Counted from the first letter of the stretch, positions 1-6,292 are shown. The stretch is 19,110 bases of DNA from JANQEA01 sp964466035 (GCA_964466035.1 CAYXLR010000028.1:1-19110); one strand, 5' to 3'. Numbers and translations: made by a program. The notes: generated by a model not told the origin, from the letters alone.

Positions 1-213
1 GTCTACATCAACGGAGGTGTCCCCGTCTCCGCACAAAATCCAATGGTAGACCCCGAGTTTCCTAGCTCACAGTCTCATTCGACGTCCTCGCACGTCGCTG
101 ATCGTGCGGAGATGCTCTTCAGTCTCCCGGCCCCGAAGCTTCTCACGGCAGCTCGACGGCTTGGATCCGTGAGTTCGGGGGACACAAACCGTGAGTTCGG
201 GGGACACAAACCG
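1..213 (+). other. Open frame entering the window, possibly the 3' end of a gene
   Basis: Frame 1 is open from the first base to a TAA at 211-213, giving about 70 residues that begin VYINGGVPVSAQNP. The last 15 or so residues are encoded by the tandem repeat at 167-210, so any real protein would have had its end replaced by repeat sequence. I recognise no family. It could equally be non-coding DNA upstream of the window's first repeat cluster. The minus-strand frames over this stretch are repeat-encoded and look spurious. Confidence 0.15.
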
Positions 214-250
214 TAACTCAGAGAGGAGATAGGGTATGTGTCCCTCGATC
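167..250. repeat. RAYT-associated repeat cluster: 22-bp tandem pair facing an inverted copy
   Basis: Positions 167-188 and 189-210 are two perfect 22-bp copies, each carrying GAGTTCGGGGGACACAAA. An inverted copy follows at about 222-250 (GGGTATGTGTCCCTCGATC on the plus strand). The direct and inverted copies can fold into a hairpin through GGGACACAxACC. The core GGGGACACA and the trailing AACTC or ATCTC match the ends of the two RAYT transposase units in this window. This is therefore a non-autonomous, BIME-like doublet. It lies just downstream of the stop codon of the 199-aa gene and could act as its transcript 3' end. Confidence 0.75.
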
Positions 251-283
251 TCCGCGAGATTGCTCCTAGAGAACCCGCGCTGC

Positions 284-883
284 TCACGTAGCTGCCCAGA
301 GCGCTGCGATGTAGGCAAGCTCGGCGTCTACCGTGGCTGTCAAGTTGGCGACGTGAACGGTCGGAGAGATGAGCTTCGCGCGTCTCACATCGAGCACAGA
401 CATGACAGTCCCTGACTGAACGCTCTTCCCCAACTGGACGGCCATCAAGTGCGTGATTAGGTCAACGCGATTCTTCGTGAGAGCCCTCTCCTTGAAGTAG
501 AGCTTGATCAGATGGGGCCTTCCGTTCACAGACAGCCCAATCTCGGGGTTGACGGAGATCTCGATACCGTGCTTCGCATACAGGCCGTGAGGAGGGGGGA
601 GCCAGACTAGTGTCTTCCTTCCCCACCATTGCTTGTACGCCTTGACGACCACAGGATAGGCAGTCTGCTTCTTCTTGTCGGTGAGTCCGACAAGCACTTG
701 ATCTAGATTCGTCTTTGGAAGGCCCTGCTCGTGAGTAGAGACAATGCCGTCGCGTAGCTTCTTCCAGAAGTCGAATGCTGGGTTGTAGTCAGGGCGGTTC
801 TTGATCTGACGTACCTTGGTTGCCTTCGGAGTTCCGCTCGAAGACACAACATCAACGAAGTCCGTCAACGAAAGCCTTGGCAC
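284..883 (-). CDS. Conserved-looking hypothetical protein, 199 aa
   Basis: I do not recognise a function. The gene starts with GTG at 883, preceded by a strong AGGAGGTGA Shine-Dalgarno about 5 bases upstream, and stops with TGA at 284. The protein is soluble and basic, with no signal peptide or membrane segment. Visible features are an N-terminal FVDVVSSSGTPKATKV block, an RPDYNPAFDFWKKLRDGI block (about residues 30-47), a basic aromatic AYKQWWGRK stretch (about 82-90), and a beta-rich part IEISVNPEIGL...HLIKLYFKE (about 107-132) followed by LTKNRVDLITHLM. The middle resembles a mixed alpha/beta fold, but no catalytic motif stands out. It follows an 43-aa zinc-ribbon gene on the same strand with an 83-base gap, so the two may be co-transcribed. 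From memory, similar proteins occur beside similar zinc ribbons elsewhere; I could not check this. Confidence 0.8.
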   Translation of the reverse strand: MPRLSLTDFVDVVSSSGTPKATKVRQIKNRPDYNPAFDFWKKLRDGIVSTHEQGLPKTNLDQVLVGLTDKKKQTAYPVVVKAYKQWWGRKTLVWLPPPHGLYAKHGIEISVNPEIGLSVNGRPHLIKLYFKERALTKNRVDLITHLMAVQLGKSVQSGTVMSVLDVRRAKLISPTVHVANLTATVDAELAYIAALWAAT

Positions 884-966
884 TCGTCACCTCCTCATGT
901 TTCTACCATTCCGCTCAGTCCATTGAGCTGCTTTGCCTTCCACGCTGCATCTATCTCCTGCAGTTG

Positions 967-1098
967 TCACCGCCAGTCGGTCCCGTCACACGACGGGCAC
1001 GGTGGCAGTCGGTCATCTGAGTTGTCCAATGTGACGGTCGTTCCGCAGTTCGTGCATGTGTAGGTCCCGATTCCGGGTTTCTCACCAGTGGTTGGCAT
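967..1098 (-). CDS. Small zinc-ribbon protein, 43 aa
   Basis: Read directly from the reverse strand: ATG at 1098, TGA at 967. A GGGAGG Shine-Dalgarno sits about 9 bases upstream of the ATG. The protein starts MPTTGEKPGIGTYTCTNCG and carries two CxxC knuckles, Cys15/Cys18 and Cys34/Cys37, in the order TCTNCG and PCPSCDG. That is a complete four-cysteine zinc ribbon of the rubredoxin-like or nucleic-acid-binding type. GEKPG(K/I)GTYxCxNCG is the pattern of small bacterial proteins usually annotated as zinc ribbon-containing; their role is not established. It lies 83 bases upstream of the 199-aa hypothetical gene on the same strand, so a two-gene operon is likely. It is too short for most gene finders. 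Confidence 0.85.
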   Translation of the reverse strand: MPTTGEKPGIGTYTCTNCGTTVTLDNSDDRLPPCPSCDGTDWR

Positions 1099-1211
1099 AC
1101 CCTTGTTCCTCCCTTCTTCGATGATGTGATTCAGAGTATCACATGGGTGCCAGCTCGTGAAACCACTGCGGGTGCTCAGTGCAGGGAGAGCCAGGCAGGG
1201 TCAGAGGGGAG

Positions 1212-1273
1212 AAGGTTCAAAGCTTTGCTATCGTGGGAGTCCAGGGGAAGTTCCGGGACACATACCTTATCTC
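1212..1273 (+). repeat. RAYT-associated repeat copy upstream of RAYT1
   Basis: Positions 1249-1273 carry AGTTCCGGGACACATACC and then TTATCTC, the same core as the transposase ends but with one G fewer. Just before it, 1212-1232 (GGTTCAAAGCTTTGCTATCG) looks like a diverged copy of the second repeat type seen at 3827, 6293 and 12288. The copy lies in direct orientation about 22 bases before the left end of the RAYT1 unit, so the two ends are stacked head to tail. Confidence 0.65.
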
Positions 1274-1366
1274 TGGCGCCTTTCGCCCAGGACAGAATCG
1301 GGGGACACATACCTCATTTCCGATGACTGGGAGGTCTCCCTCCCATTCACCTCTTATCAGATCATC

Positions 1367-1372
1367 TATGCT
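1367..1372 (+). promoter_or_regulatory. Putative -10 box of RAYT1
   Basis: TATGCT lies 11 bases before the ATG at 1384. RAYT2 has TATGAT at exactly the same distance, and the bases around both (TCTATG...GC ATG) align. No good -35 is visible. With this spacing the transcript would start only a few bases before the ATG, so translation would be near-leaderless and weak. Confidence 0.35.
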
Positions 1373-1383
1373 AGAATGATGGC

Positions 1384-2040
1384 ATGCCTCGTATCGCTCG
1401 AGTCGTTGTTCCTGGCGTGCCTCATCACATCACTCAGCGTGGCGTCCGTCGGATGGACGTCTTCTTCTCTAACGGTGATCGCCGTGCTTACATCGACTTC
1501 CTCGCCGAGCAGAGCGATCGGTTCGGTGTGCAATATCTCGCATGGTGCCTGATGTCAAACCACATCCATCTCATCGCAGTCCCGAAGACGGAGACAAGTC
1601 TTGCCAAGGGGATCGGCGAAGCGCACAAGCGCTACTCACGCATGGTCAACTTCCGTGAGGGATGGCGCGGGTACCTGTTCCAAGGTCGCTTCTTCTCCTG
1701 CCCGCTCGAAGGCAACTACGTTCTTGCCGCAATCCGCTACGTTCTTCGGAATCCTGTTCGTGCAAGGATTGTCAAGAAGGCTTGGGCATACCCGTGGTCG
1801 AATGCCCAATGGCTGATCGGCATGACATCCGACGATCCTCTAGTGAAGGAATCATCGATACTTCGTGAGGTCGACGATTGGCAGGCTTTCCTCTCCGGTG
1901 ATCCTCACGAACTGGAGGATCTCCGTCGGCACACCAGAACCGGGAGGCCGCTCGGCAGTGAATCCTTCTTGGCTCATGTCGAGAGACTCACAGGTCGATC
2001 ACTCAGACCTCGAAGACCCGGGCGCAAACGAAAACGCTAG
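1384..2040 (+). CDS. REP-associated tyrosine transposase (RAYT1, Y1_Tnp family)
   Basis: A single-strand DNA transposase-like enzyme of the HUH/Y1 superfamily (PF01797 type), which in studied cases binds REP hairpins and cuts and joins them through a covalent tyrosine link. The N-terminus PRIARVVVPGVPHHITQRG is typical of RAYTs. The HUH motif is His60-Ile-His62 in MSNHIHLIAV. The likely nucleophile is Tyr119 in IRYVLRNPVRA, the family hallmark. The C-terminal tail RPRRPGRKRKR is strongly basic and probably binds DNA. At 218 aa it is full length and intact. It is about two-thirds identical by eye to RAYT2 in this window. The ATG is chosen because the conserved N-terminus begins there; no strong Shine-Dalgarno precedes it. 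The enzyme is probably still functional, since no stop or frameshift interrupts it. Confidence 0.92.
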   Translation: MPRIARVVVPGVPHHITQRGVRRMDVFFSNGDRRAYIDFLAEQSDRFGVQYLAWCLMSNHIHLIAVPKTETSLAKGIGEAHKRYSRMVNFREGWRGYLFQGRFFSCPLEGNYVLAAIRYVLRNPVRARIVKKAWAYPWSNAQWLIGMTSDDPLVKESSILREVDDWQAFLSGDPHELEDLRRHTRTGRPLGSESFLAHVERLTGRSLRPRRPGRKRKR

Positions 2041-2060
2041 GCGAAGCTCGATCCATCAGG

Positions 2061-2107
2061 AATGTGGTTTGTGTCCCCCGATTTACCCCCGATTTACCCG
2101 ATTTACA
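2061..2107 (-). repeat. Right end of RAYT1 unit with 11-bp tandem repeats
   Basis: The inverted end (TTTGTGTCCCCCGATT) begins 20 bases after the RAYT1 stop codon. CCCCCGATTTA is then repeated in tandem: 2075-2085, 2086-2096 and a shortened copy 2097-2105. The repeat runs into the stop codon of the convergent nitroreductase gene (TAA read from 2105-2103), so the insertion landed at, or defined, that gene's end. Confidence 0.75.
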
Positions 2108-2693
2108 ACGTAACCGGTTTGTGCGAGACGCCATACCGGTTCCAGGATTGGGTTTCCGGCGGAGGCTTGCGGGACTGGCGTGTCGTGTCACGCGAGAACC
2201 CGATTGGGAGAATCGCTGCGAGTTGGAGTCGATCCGGTACGTCCAGGAGAGCCTTCACGCTCGCGCCGGAGGGTGTGTACGGGAGGCTTCCAAGGCCTTC
2301 GCGAGTGGCCTGCAAGAGCATGAACCCAACGGCGATCCAGACAGAGTGCAGCGCGTACGGCGCCTTTGGATCGTAGAAGACAGCGATCAACACGGGAGCA
2401 TCCGTAAGGAAAGGCTTATCGGTGGTGATGCTGTGCTCGGTCATCCACCTGCGGACTTCCGCGGGCGCGTTTTCGTGAAACGTGACATCCGCCCGCTCGC
2501 ACGCAACGCGGATGTCACGCTTCGTTTCGGGCGCATCGACCACAATCATGTGCCACGGCTGCTGATTCGCGCCGGACGGCGCGCTGCATCCAGCGTCGAG
2601 GATCCGTTCCACAGCGGCTTCCGGAATGGGTTCAGGCAGATATGTACGGCGACTGCGGCGAGATCGTATCTCCGGCAGAATCTCATGGTCCAT
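2103..2693 (-). CDS. Nitroreductase-family FMN oxidoreductase
   Basis: An FMN-dependent NAD(P)H oxidoreductase of the nitroreductase fold, about 196 aa, cytoplasmic, acting as a dimer in known members. The start IRSRRSRRTYLPEPIPEAAVE followed by SAPSGANQQPWHMIVV is the family's N-terminal FMN-binding signature (the RRS arginines and the SAPS..NQQPW segment). The C-terminal LAAILPIGFSRD matches the usual LPIGxP motif. The substrate cannot be inferred. The open frame runs 41 codons further upstream, but that part is encoded by the repeat at 2780-2820, so I start at the ATG at 2693 (MDHEILPEIRSRRS). That ATG has no Shine-Dalgarno but has TATACT 6 bases upstream, which fits a leaderless transcript. 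It is divergent from the short-chain dehydrogenase gene. Confidence 0.88.
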   Translation of the reverse strand: MDHEILPEIRSRRSRRTYLPEPIPEAAVERILDAGCSAPSGANQQPWHMIVVDAPETKRDIRVACERADVTFHENAPAEVRRWMTEHSITTDKPFLTDAPVLIAVFYDPKAPYALHSVWIAVGFMLLQATREGLGSLPYTPSGASVKALLDVPDRLQLAAILPIGFSRDTTRQSRKPPPETQSWNRYGVSHKPVTL

Positions 2694-2699
2694 GCGAGG

Positions 2700-2705
2700 A
2701 GTATA
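2700..2705 (-). promoter_or_regulatory. Putative -10 box for a leaderless nitroreductase transcript
   Basis: TATACT on the minus strand ends 6 bases before the ATG at 2693. A transcript initiated 6-7 bases downstream of this box would begin at the start codon. The absence of any purine-rich ribosome site (the bases between are CCTCGC) supports this. No convincing -35 is seen. Confidence 0.4.
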
Positions 2706-2779
2706 CGCTTGCCCAGATTCTTCATCGATGTGGGAAGCCAGTCTCAGCGGTTCTTCCCTCCTGCGGTACGTGCGGCCAG

Positions 2780-2820
2780 GCGAGTTCCGGGCGAGTTCCG
2801 GGGACACATACCCCATCTCT
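2780..2820 (+). repeat. Orphan RAYT-type repeat with 11-bp tandem outer box
   Basis: GCGAGTTCCGG occurs twice in a row (2780-2790, 2791-2801) and runs into GGACACATACCCCATCTCT. The core is that of the RAYT2 ends. It sits in the divergent intergenic region between the nitroreductase and the dehydrogenase and extends the nitroreductase reading frame artificially upstream. Confidence 0.75.
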
Positions 2821-2947
2821 TGTGCCTTTCGCTCAGAGAGTCCAGAGGACGTCGAAGCTCTCGGGAAGTGTGACTTGGCTCTTCAAAAGCTTTGCCCGCC
2901 GGCCACTCGTCGGGTAGGCTGCGGAACTACGCCAGCTGGGAGGGACC

Positions 2948-3796
2948 ATGGACTGTGAAGGCAAGGTCGCCGTAATCACAGGAGCTGGCCGGGGCATCGG
3001 TCGTGGGATCGCGCTCCATTGCGCCCGACGAAGCATGCGAGTCGTGCTGGCGGGCATCGGCCTGGAATCCCTGGAGAGAACCGAAGCTGAGCTCCAGGAA
3101 CTCGGCGCCGAGACGCTGGTCGTGCGAGCGGACGTTTCACTTCTGGAAGACGTCAACAACCTGGCGGAGAGAGCCTTCTCCGCTTTCGGGAGCGTCCATC
3201 TGCTTGTCAACAACGCTGGAGTGGCCGTCCCGACATCTGTGGCTTCGGTACTGCAGTACACCATGGATGACTGGAACTGGCTAATGGGAGTCAACTTCTA
3301 TGGCGTCCTACATGGGATCAAGGCCTTCACTCCAAGACTGATCGAACAAGACGTTCCGAGTCATATTGTTGGCGTCGCTTCGCTCGCAGGGCTTGCCACA
3401 GGAACCGGGCCATACAGCGTCTCGAAACATGCTGTCGTCGTGCTGATGGAGGCGCTCTACCGCGATTTGGCCACTTCTGCACCCCATGTCGGCGTGTCCG
3501 TTTACTGCCCGGGCTGGGTCAACACGGAGCTCTACCGGACCGGAGACTCGCGCCCAAGTCGATTCCGATCCAATGCGACCCTCTTGACGGATGAGCAGCG
3601 GTCAAGATGGCAGGCCCGGCTGGAGAAAGGAGTCACCGTCGAGGAAGCAGCCCGCATCCTGTTCCAGGGGCTCCGGGACAGGAAGCTGTACATCGGGCCG
3701 CAGGCGTTTCTCGATCAAGCGCCGGAGTTGCCTGATGCTATCCGAAGTCGCGCCGAGAACATCATCAGTGAGCAAAACCCTGATCCCCCAGCGTGA
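2948..3796 (+). CDS. Short-chain dehydrogenase/reductase (SDR), classical type
   Basis: An NAD(P)-dependent oxidoreductase of the classical SDR family, 282 aa, cytoplasmic. The cofactor-binding motif TGAGRGIG is at residues 11-18 and NNAG at 88-91. The catalytic tetrad is visible as Asn116, Ser145, Tyr156 and Lys160 (YSVSK), with the PG motif at 188-189. The residue after beta-2 (VVLAGIGLE) is neither the acidic residue typical of NAD enzymes nor a clear basic NADP one, so cofactor preference is open. The C-terminal extension (about 200-282), with an LTDEQRSRWQARLEKGVTVEEAA segment, is as long as in SDRs annotated for unspecified alcohol substrates. The ATG at 2948 follows a GGGAGGG ribosome site. 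The gene stands alone, with repeats on both sides. Confidence 0.93.
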   Translation: MDCEGKVAVITGAGRGIGRGIALHCARRSMRVVLAGIGLESLERTEAELQELGAETLVVRADVSLLEDVNNLAERAFSAFGSVHLLVNNAGVAVPTSVASVLQYTMDDWNWLMGVNFYGVLHGIKAFTPRLIEQDVPSHIVGVASLAGLATGTGPYSVSKHAVVVLMEALYRDLATSAPHVGVSVYCPGWVNTELYRTGDSRPSRFRSNATLLTDEQRSRWQARLEKGVTVEEAARILFQGLRDRKLYIGPQAFLDQAPELPDAIRSRAENIISEQNPDPPA

Positions 3797-3806
3797 CATC
3801 ACATGC

Positions 3807-3852
3807 GGGGTTCCGGGGGCACAGAAGGGGTCAGAGCGTGGTTCTCGAATCC
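3807..3852 (+). repeat. Degenerate RAYT-type core plus a second repeat type (GGTCAGAGC...CGAATC)
   Basis: Positions 3807-3824 read GGGGTTCCGGGGGCACAG, a worn copy of the RAYT end. They are followed at 3827-3852 by GGGGTCAGAGCGTGGTTCTC and then GAATCC. Similar sequences occur at 6293-6317 and 12288-12310 (GGTCAGA, then CGAATC about 16 bases later). This second type precedes the RAYT relic at 6339, so it is probably the end sequence of another RAYT subfamily. Confidence 0.6.
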
Positions 3853-3888
3853 AAGTAACGGCGCCAAGGTACGAGACCCTGATTCTTG

Positions 3889-3929
3889 GCGAGTTCCGGG
3901 GCGAGTTCCGGGGACACAATACCAAACTC
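3889..3929 (+). repeat. Left end of RAYT2 unit with 12-bp tandem outer box
   Basis: GCGAGTTCCGGG occurs twice in a row (3889-3900, 3901-3912) and runs into the conserved end GGGACACAATACCAAACTC. The inner half is the inverted partner of 4628-4651. Confidence 0.8.
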
Positions 3930-3960
3930 ACCGGCTCAGCTCGCCAACTCTCTGCTCTTC

Positions 3961-3966
3961 TATGAT
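3961..3966 (+). promoter_or_regulatory. Putative -10 box of RAYT2
   Basis: TATGAT lies 11 bases before the ATG at 3978, at the same spacing as TATGCT in front of RAYT1. The conserved spacing in two diverged copies is the main support. No -35 hexamer is evident. Confidence 0.4.
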
Positions 3967-3977
3967 AAGATCGGAGC

Positions 3978-4634
3978 ATGGCTCGCCTTGCACGTGTTGT
4001 CGTTCCCGGACTGCCCCATCATGTCGTCCAGCGTGGTGTCCGAAGGATGGACGTCTTCTTCTCCGATGCTGATCGTAGGGAGTATCTGAGGCAGCTCGCT
4101 GAACAGGGGCAGCGATTCGGCGTTTCCTATCTTGCTTGGTGCCTGATGACTAACCATGTTCATCTCATCGCGATACCTGCTGAAGAATCGAGCCTTGCTC
4201 GCGGGTTTGGAGAAGCACACCGAAGATACACGCGCTACATCAACTTCCGTGAGGGCTGGCGTGGCTATCTATTCCAGGGACGATTCCACTCCTTCCCTCT
4301 TGAAGGCAGCTACTTGCTCGCCGCTGTCCGGTACGTGCTACGGAATCCAGTGCGAGCCGGAATCGCCAGGAGACCTTGGGATTACCAATGGTCCAGTGCC
4401 AAGTGGTTCGTCGGGGAGACAGGGAACGATCCACTGGCCGTGCCATCAGACATGCTGGCCGACATCACAGATCGCCGTTCCTTCCTGCTTCGAGAGGAGG
4501 ATTCCCTCTCCGAGTTCCGGAAACATGCTCGCACGGGCAGGCCACTCGGAGGCGACTCGTTTCTCGCGCATCTGGAGCAGCTAACAGGGCGCCTTCTCCG
4601 ACCGAGGAAGCCAGGACCGAAGGCAAGGAGTTAG
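3978..4634 (+). CDS. REP-associated tyrosine transposase (RAYT2, Y1_Tnp family)
   Basis: The same enzyme class as RAYT1 and the same length, 218 aa, with no gap needed to align the two. It starts ARLARVVVPGLPHHVVQRG, has the HUH motif His60-Val-His62 (MTNHVHLIAI) and the probable nucleophile Tyr119 in VRYVLRNPVRAG. REGWRGYLFQGRF is shared exactly with RAYT1. The tail RPRKPGPKARS is basic. The frame is complete, ending at TAG 4632-4634 inside the right inverted end. The last 31 bases of the gene lie within the 55-bp sequence that is repeated on the other side of the N gap. The second copy of the C-terminus there is not a second gene. Confidence 0.92.
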   Translation: MARLARVVVPGLPHHVVQRGVRRMDVFFSDADRREYLRQLAEQGQRFGVSYLAWCLMTNHVHLIAIPAEESSLARGFGEAHRRYTRYINFREGWRGYLFQGRFHSFPLEGSYLLAAVRYVLRNPVRAGIARRPWDYQWSSAKWFVGETGNDPLAVPSDMLADITDRRSFLLREEDSLSEFRKHARTGRPLGGDSFLAHLEQLTGRLLRPRKPGPKARS

Positions 4635-4813
4635 GTACTGTGTCCCCGGAATCCCCCGNNNNNNNNNNNNNNNNNNNNNNNNNNNNNNNNNNNNNNNNNN
4701 NNNNNNNNNNNNNNNNNNNNNNNNNNNNNNNNNNNNNNNNNNNNNNNNNNNNNNNNNNGAGGAAGCCAGGACCGAAGGCAAGGAGTTAGGTACTGTGTCC
4801 CCGGAATCCCCCG
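4604..4813. other. Assembly gap of 100 N flanked by an exact 55-bp duplication
   Basis: Ns fill 4659-4758, exactly 100 bases, the usual placeholder for a gap of unknown size. The 55 bases before it (4604-4658) and the 55 bases after it (4759-4813) are identical. Equal overlaps of 55 bases are what two contigs share when a k=55 de Bruijn assembler breaks at a repeat. The break falls at the apex of the RAYT2 end hairpin. Either the contigs simply join (true distance minus 55) or further element copies are missing. Any reading frame running through the Ns is an artefact. Confidence 0.9.
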
Positions 4814-4863
4814 CGGATTCCCTCGGGGCACAGGAGCGGGAGTGGGCGACTGTTCCGCTCCTG
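4797..4863. repeat. Two consecutive hairpins at the RAYT2 right end
   Basis: The first is built on GGAATCC (4803-4809) and GGATTCC (4815-4821) with loop CCCGC. It can be extended outward by GTGTCCCC against GGGGCAC. The second is CAGGAGCGG (4831-4839) with CCGCTCCTG (4855-4863), a perfect 9-bp stem with a 15-base loop. Structures like these are what RAYT enzymes recognise as REP hairpins. They could also end the transposase transcript, but no T-run follows. Confidence 0.65.
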
Positions 4864-4955
4864 CTTCCGGGGACCTCGGACCTGCCAATCCAGCAACAGG
4901 GACCTGCGCCCATGCCGCTTGCACTCGAAGACCGAATGGTCTAGCTTAGTCATTC

Positions 4956-6260
4956 ATGGAAGACGGATCACTCCTCGCTCTTGTCGTCTCGTCCGTCATC
5001 CTTGTTGGAACCTACGTGGTCATCGTCGGGGCTCGCGCCTACCGGACACTGGCTGCATTCGTCGGCGCGGTCGTCATGGTGCTCGTCGGCCAGGCACTCG
5101 GTACATACGATGGGTCTCTCGCGCTTGCCGCGATCGACTTCGACACGTTGGCGCTGCTGTTCGGACTGGCGATGACGGTCGAGGTGCTGAAAACCACGGG
5201 CGCTCTGTCCTACGTTGCCATCAAGATCAGCAAGCTGACGAAGGGGAGCCCGTGGAAGCTCCTTCTCTCGCTCGGTCTCCTGACCTCGGTCGTGTCCATG
5301 TTCCTGGACAACGTGACGACGATTATCCTCATCGCACCGATCACGATCCTTGTCTGTGACATCGTAGGGATCAGCGCGGTTCCGTTCCTCATGGGAGGGG
5401 CGATGCTGTCGAACATCGGCGGTGTAGCAACGTTGATCGGAGATCCACCGAACATCCTGATCGGCTCGGCTGCGTCGCTCGGCTTCCTCGACTTCCTCAC
5501 GCACACGGGGCCGATTGCCCTGCTCGTTTGGATTCCTGCGTGTGCGCTTCTGTTCTTCCTGTTCCGCAAGGATCTGTCGCTACGTCCGGAGAACCTCAGT
5601 CGATTGAAGCAGATGGACGCGAAGAGAGCCTTGTCCGATCCCAAGGCGGCACGCCGCATGGCCTGCATCCTGGCGATCGTGCTTGTGCTGTTCTTCGTGC
5701 ATGATTCGCTGGGACTCAGTCCGGGATTCGTCGCCCTGATCGCTACCGCGGCGACGCTGGTCGTATTGCACCCACCGCTGAACGCTTTGCTTGCGCAGAT
5801 CCCCTGGGAGATGCTGCTCTTCTTCGTGTCGCTGTTCGTGCTCGTCGGCGGACTGGAAGCGTCCGGCCTACTCAGCGTGATTCGTGACAGCATCATAGGT
5901 CTAACGAGATACGGCATGGCGCTGACGGCGGTGGTGATCCTCTGGCTGAGCGCCATCATGGCCTCGCTCGTCGATCGCATCCCGTTCACCATCGCAATGG
6001 TGCCCGTCCTCGCGGGGCTGACTCGATCGCTCCCCGATGCCGGCGTTCTATGGTGGGCCCTCGCCCTCGGCGTGGGATTCGGAGCCAACGCGAGCCCGAT
6101 CGGATCGCTGACGAACATCGTGACGATCTCGGTGAGCGAAGGCTCGCCCACACCGATCACGTATGTCGACTGGTTCAAGAAGGGGCCGCTGATGGCGTTC
6201 GTCAGCTGCGCTGTCGCCAGCCTGGCGCTCGTCGCCGCGATTCACTGGGGCTGGTTCTAG
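4956..6260 (+). CDS. ArsB/NhaD-type (ion transporter superfamily) membrane transporter
   Basis: A polytopic inner-membrane transporter of 434 aa, with about 10-12 hydrophobic segments spread over its whole length. SMFLDNVTTIILIAPI (114-129) and GGVATLIGDPPNILIG (155-170) are the hallmark motifs of the ArsB/NhaD/P-protein branch of the ion transporter superfamily. The second half has the matching pair LVDRIPFTIAMVPVL and FGANASPIGSLTNIV, as expected for the inverted-repeat fold. Known members move arsenite, sodium against protons, or small anions. No ars genes lie nearby, so the substrate is unknown. The ATG at 4956 is the only good start, because a TAG lies three codons upstream in frame. It has no Shine-Dalgarno. 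The gene begins 92 bases after the RAYT2 end hairpins. Confidence 0.9.
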   Translation: MEDGSLLALVVSSVILVGTYVVIVGARAYRTLAAFVGAVVMVLVGQALGTYDGSLALAAIDFDTLALLFGLAMTVEVLKTTGALSYVAIKISKLTKGSPWKLLLSLGLLTSVVSMFLDNVTTIILIAPITILVCDIVGISAVPFLMGGAMLSNIGGVATLIGDPPNILIGSAASLGFLDFLTHTGPIALLVWIPACALLFFLFRKDLSLRPENLSRLKQMDAKRALSDPKAARRMACILAIVLVLFFVHDSLGLSPGFVALIATAATLVVLHPPLNALLAQIPWEMLLFFVSLFVLVGGLEASGLLSVIRDSIIGLTRYGMALTAVVILWLSAIMASLVDRIPFTIAMVPVLAGLTRSLPDAGVLWWALALGVGFGANASPIGSLTNIVTISVSEGSPTPITYVDWFKKGPLMAFVSCAVASLALVAAIHWGWF

Positions 6261-6292
6261 CCTGTCCAGCACTATGCGATCTGCGGCGAGAA

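Larger units (their letters stand above)
1296..2083 (+). mobile_element. RAYT1 unit: tyrosine transposase gene between 23-bp inverted ends
   Basis: The left end (1296-1318, AATCGGGGGACACATACC then TCATT) and the right end (2061-2083, inverted) agree at 21 of 23 positions. Between them lies one complete transposase gene. REP-associated tyrosine transposases are normally flanked by REP sequences in inverted orientation that the enzyme binds and cuts. This unit fits that pattern, with end sequences that differ slightly from those of RAYT2. The right end continues outward as an 11-bp tandem repeat. Confidence 0.75.
3906..4651 (+). mobile_element. RAYT2 unit: tyrosine transposase gene between 24-bp inverted ends
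   Basis: The left end 3906-3929 (TTCCGGGGACACAATACC, then AAACTC) and the right end 4628-4651, inverted, agree at 22 of 24 positions. The right end overlaps the last two codons and stop of the transposase gene. Beyond it lie two strong hairpins, visible after the N gap at 4797-4863. The end sequences differ from those of RAYT1 just outside the GGGGACACA core (TTCC versus AATCG), which suggests each enzyme has its own ends. Confidence 0.75.

Noticed and set aside
67..318. Minus-strand reading frames over the first repeat cluster
   Set aside because: They are encoded largely by the tandem repeat (sequences such as FVSPELT twice), have no ribosome site and overlap the end of the 199-aa gene.
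1249..2107. CRISPR array from the repeated GGGGACACA units
   Set aside because: Units are irregularly spaced, appear in both orientations, and flank transposase genes; no regular spacers or cas genes exist.
4376..4789. Reading frame through the Ns ending in a copy of the RAYT2 C-terminus
   Set aside because: It exists only because the gap has a fixed length and the 55-bp flanks repeat; it is out of frame with RAYT2 until the gap.
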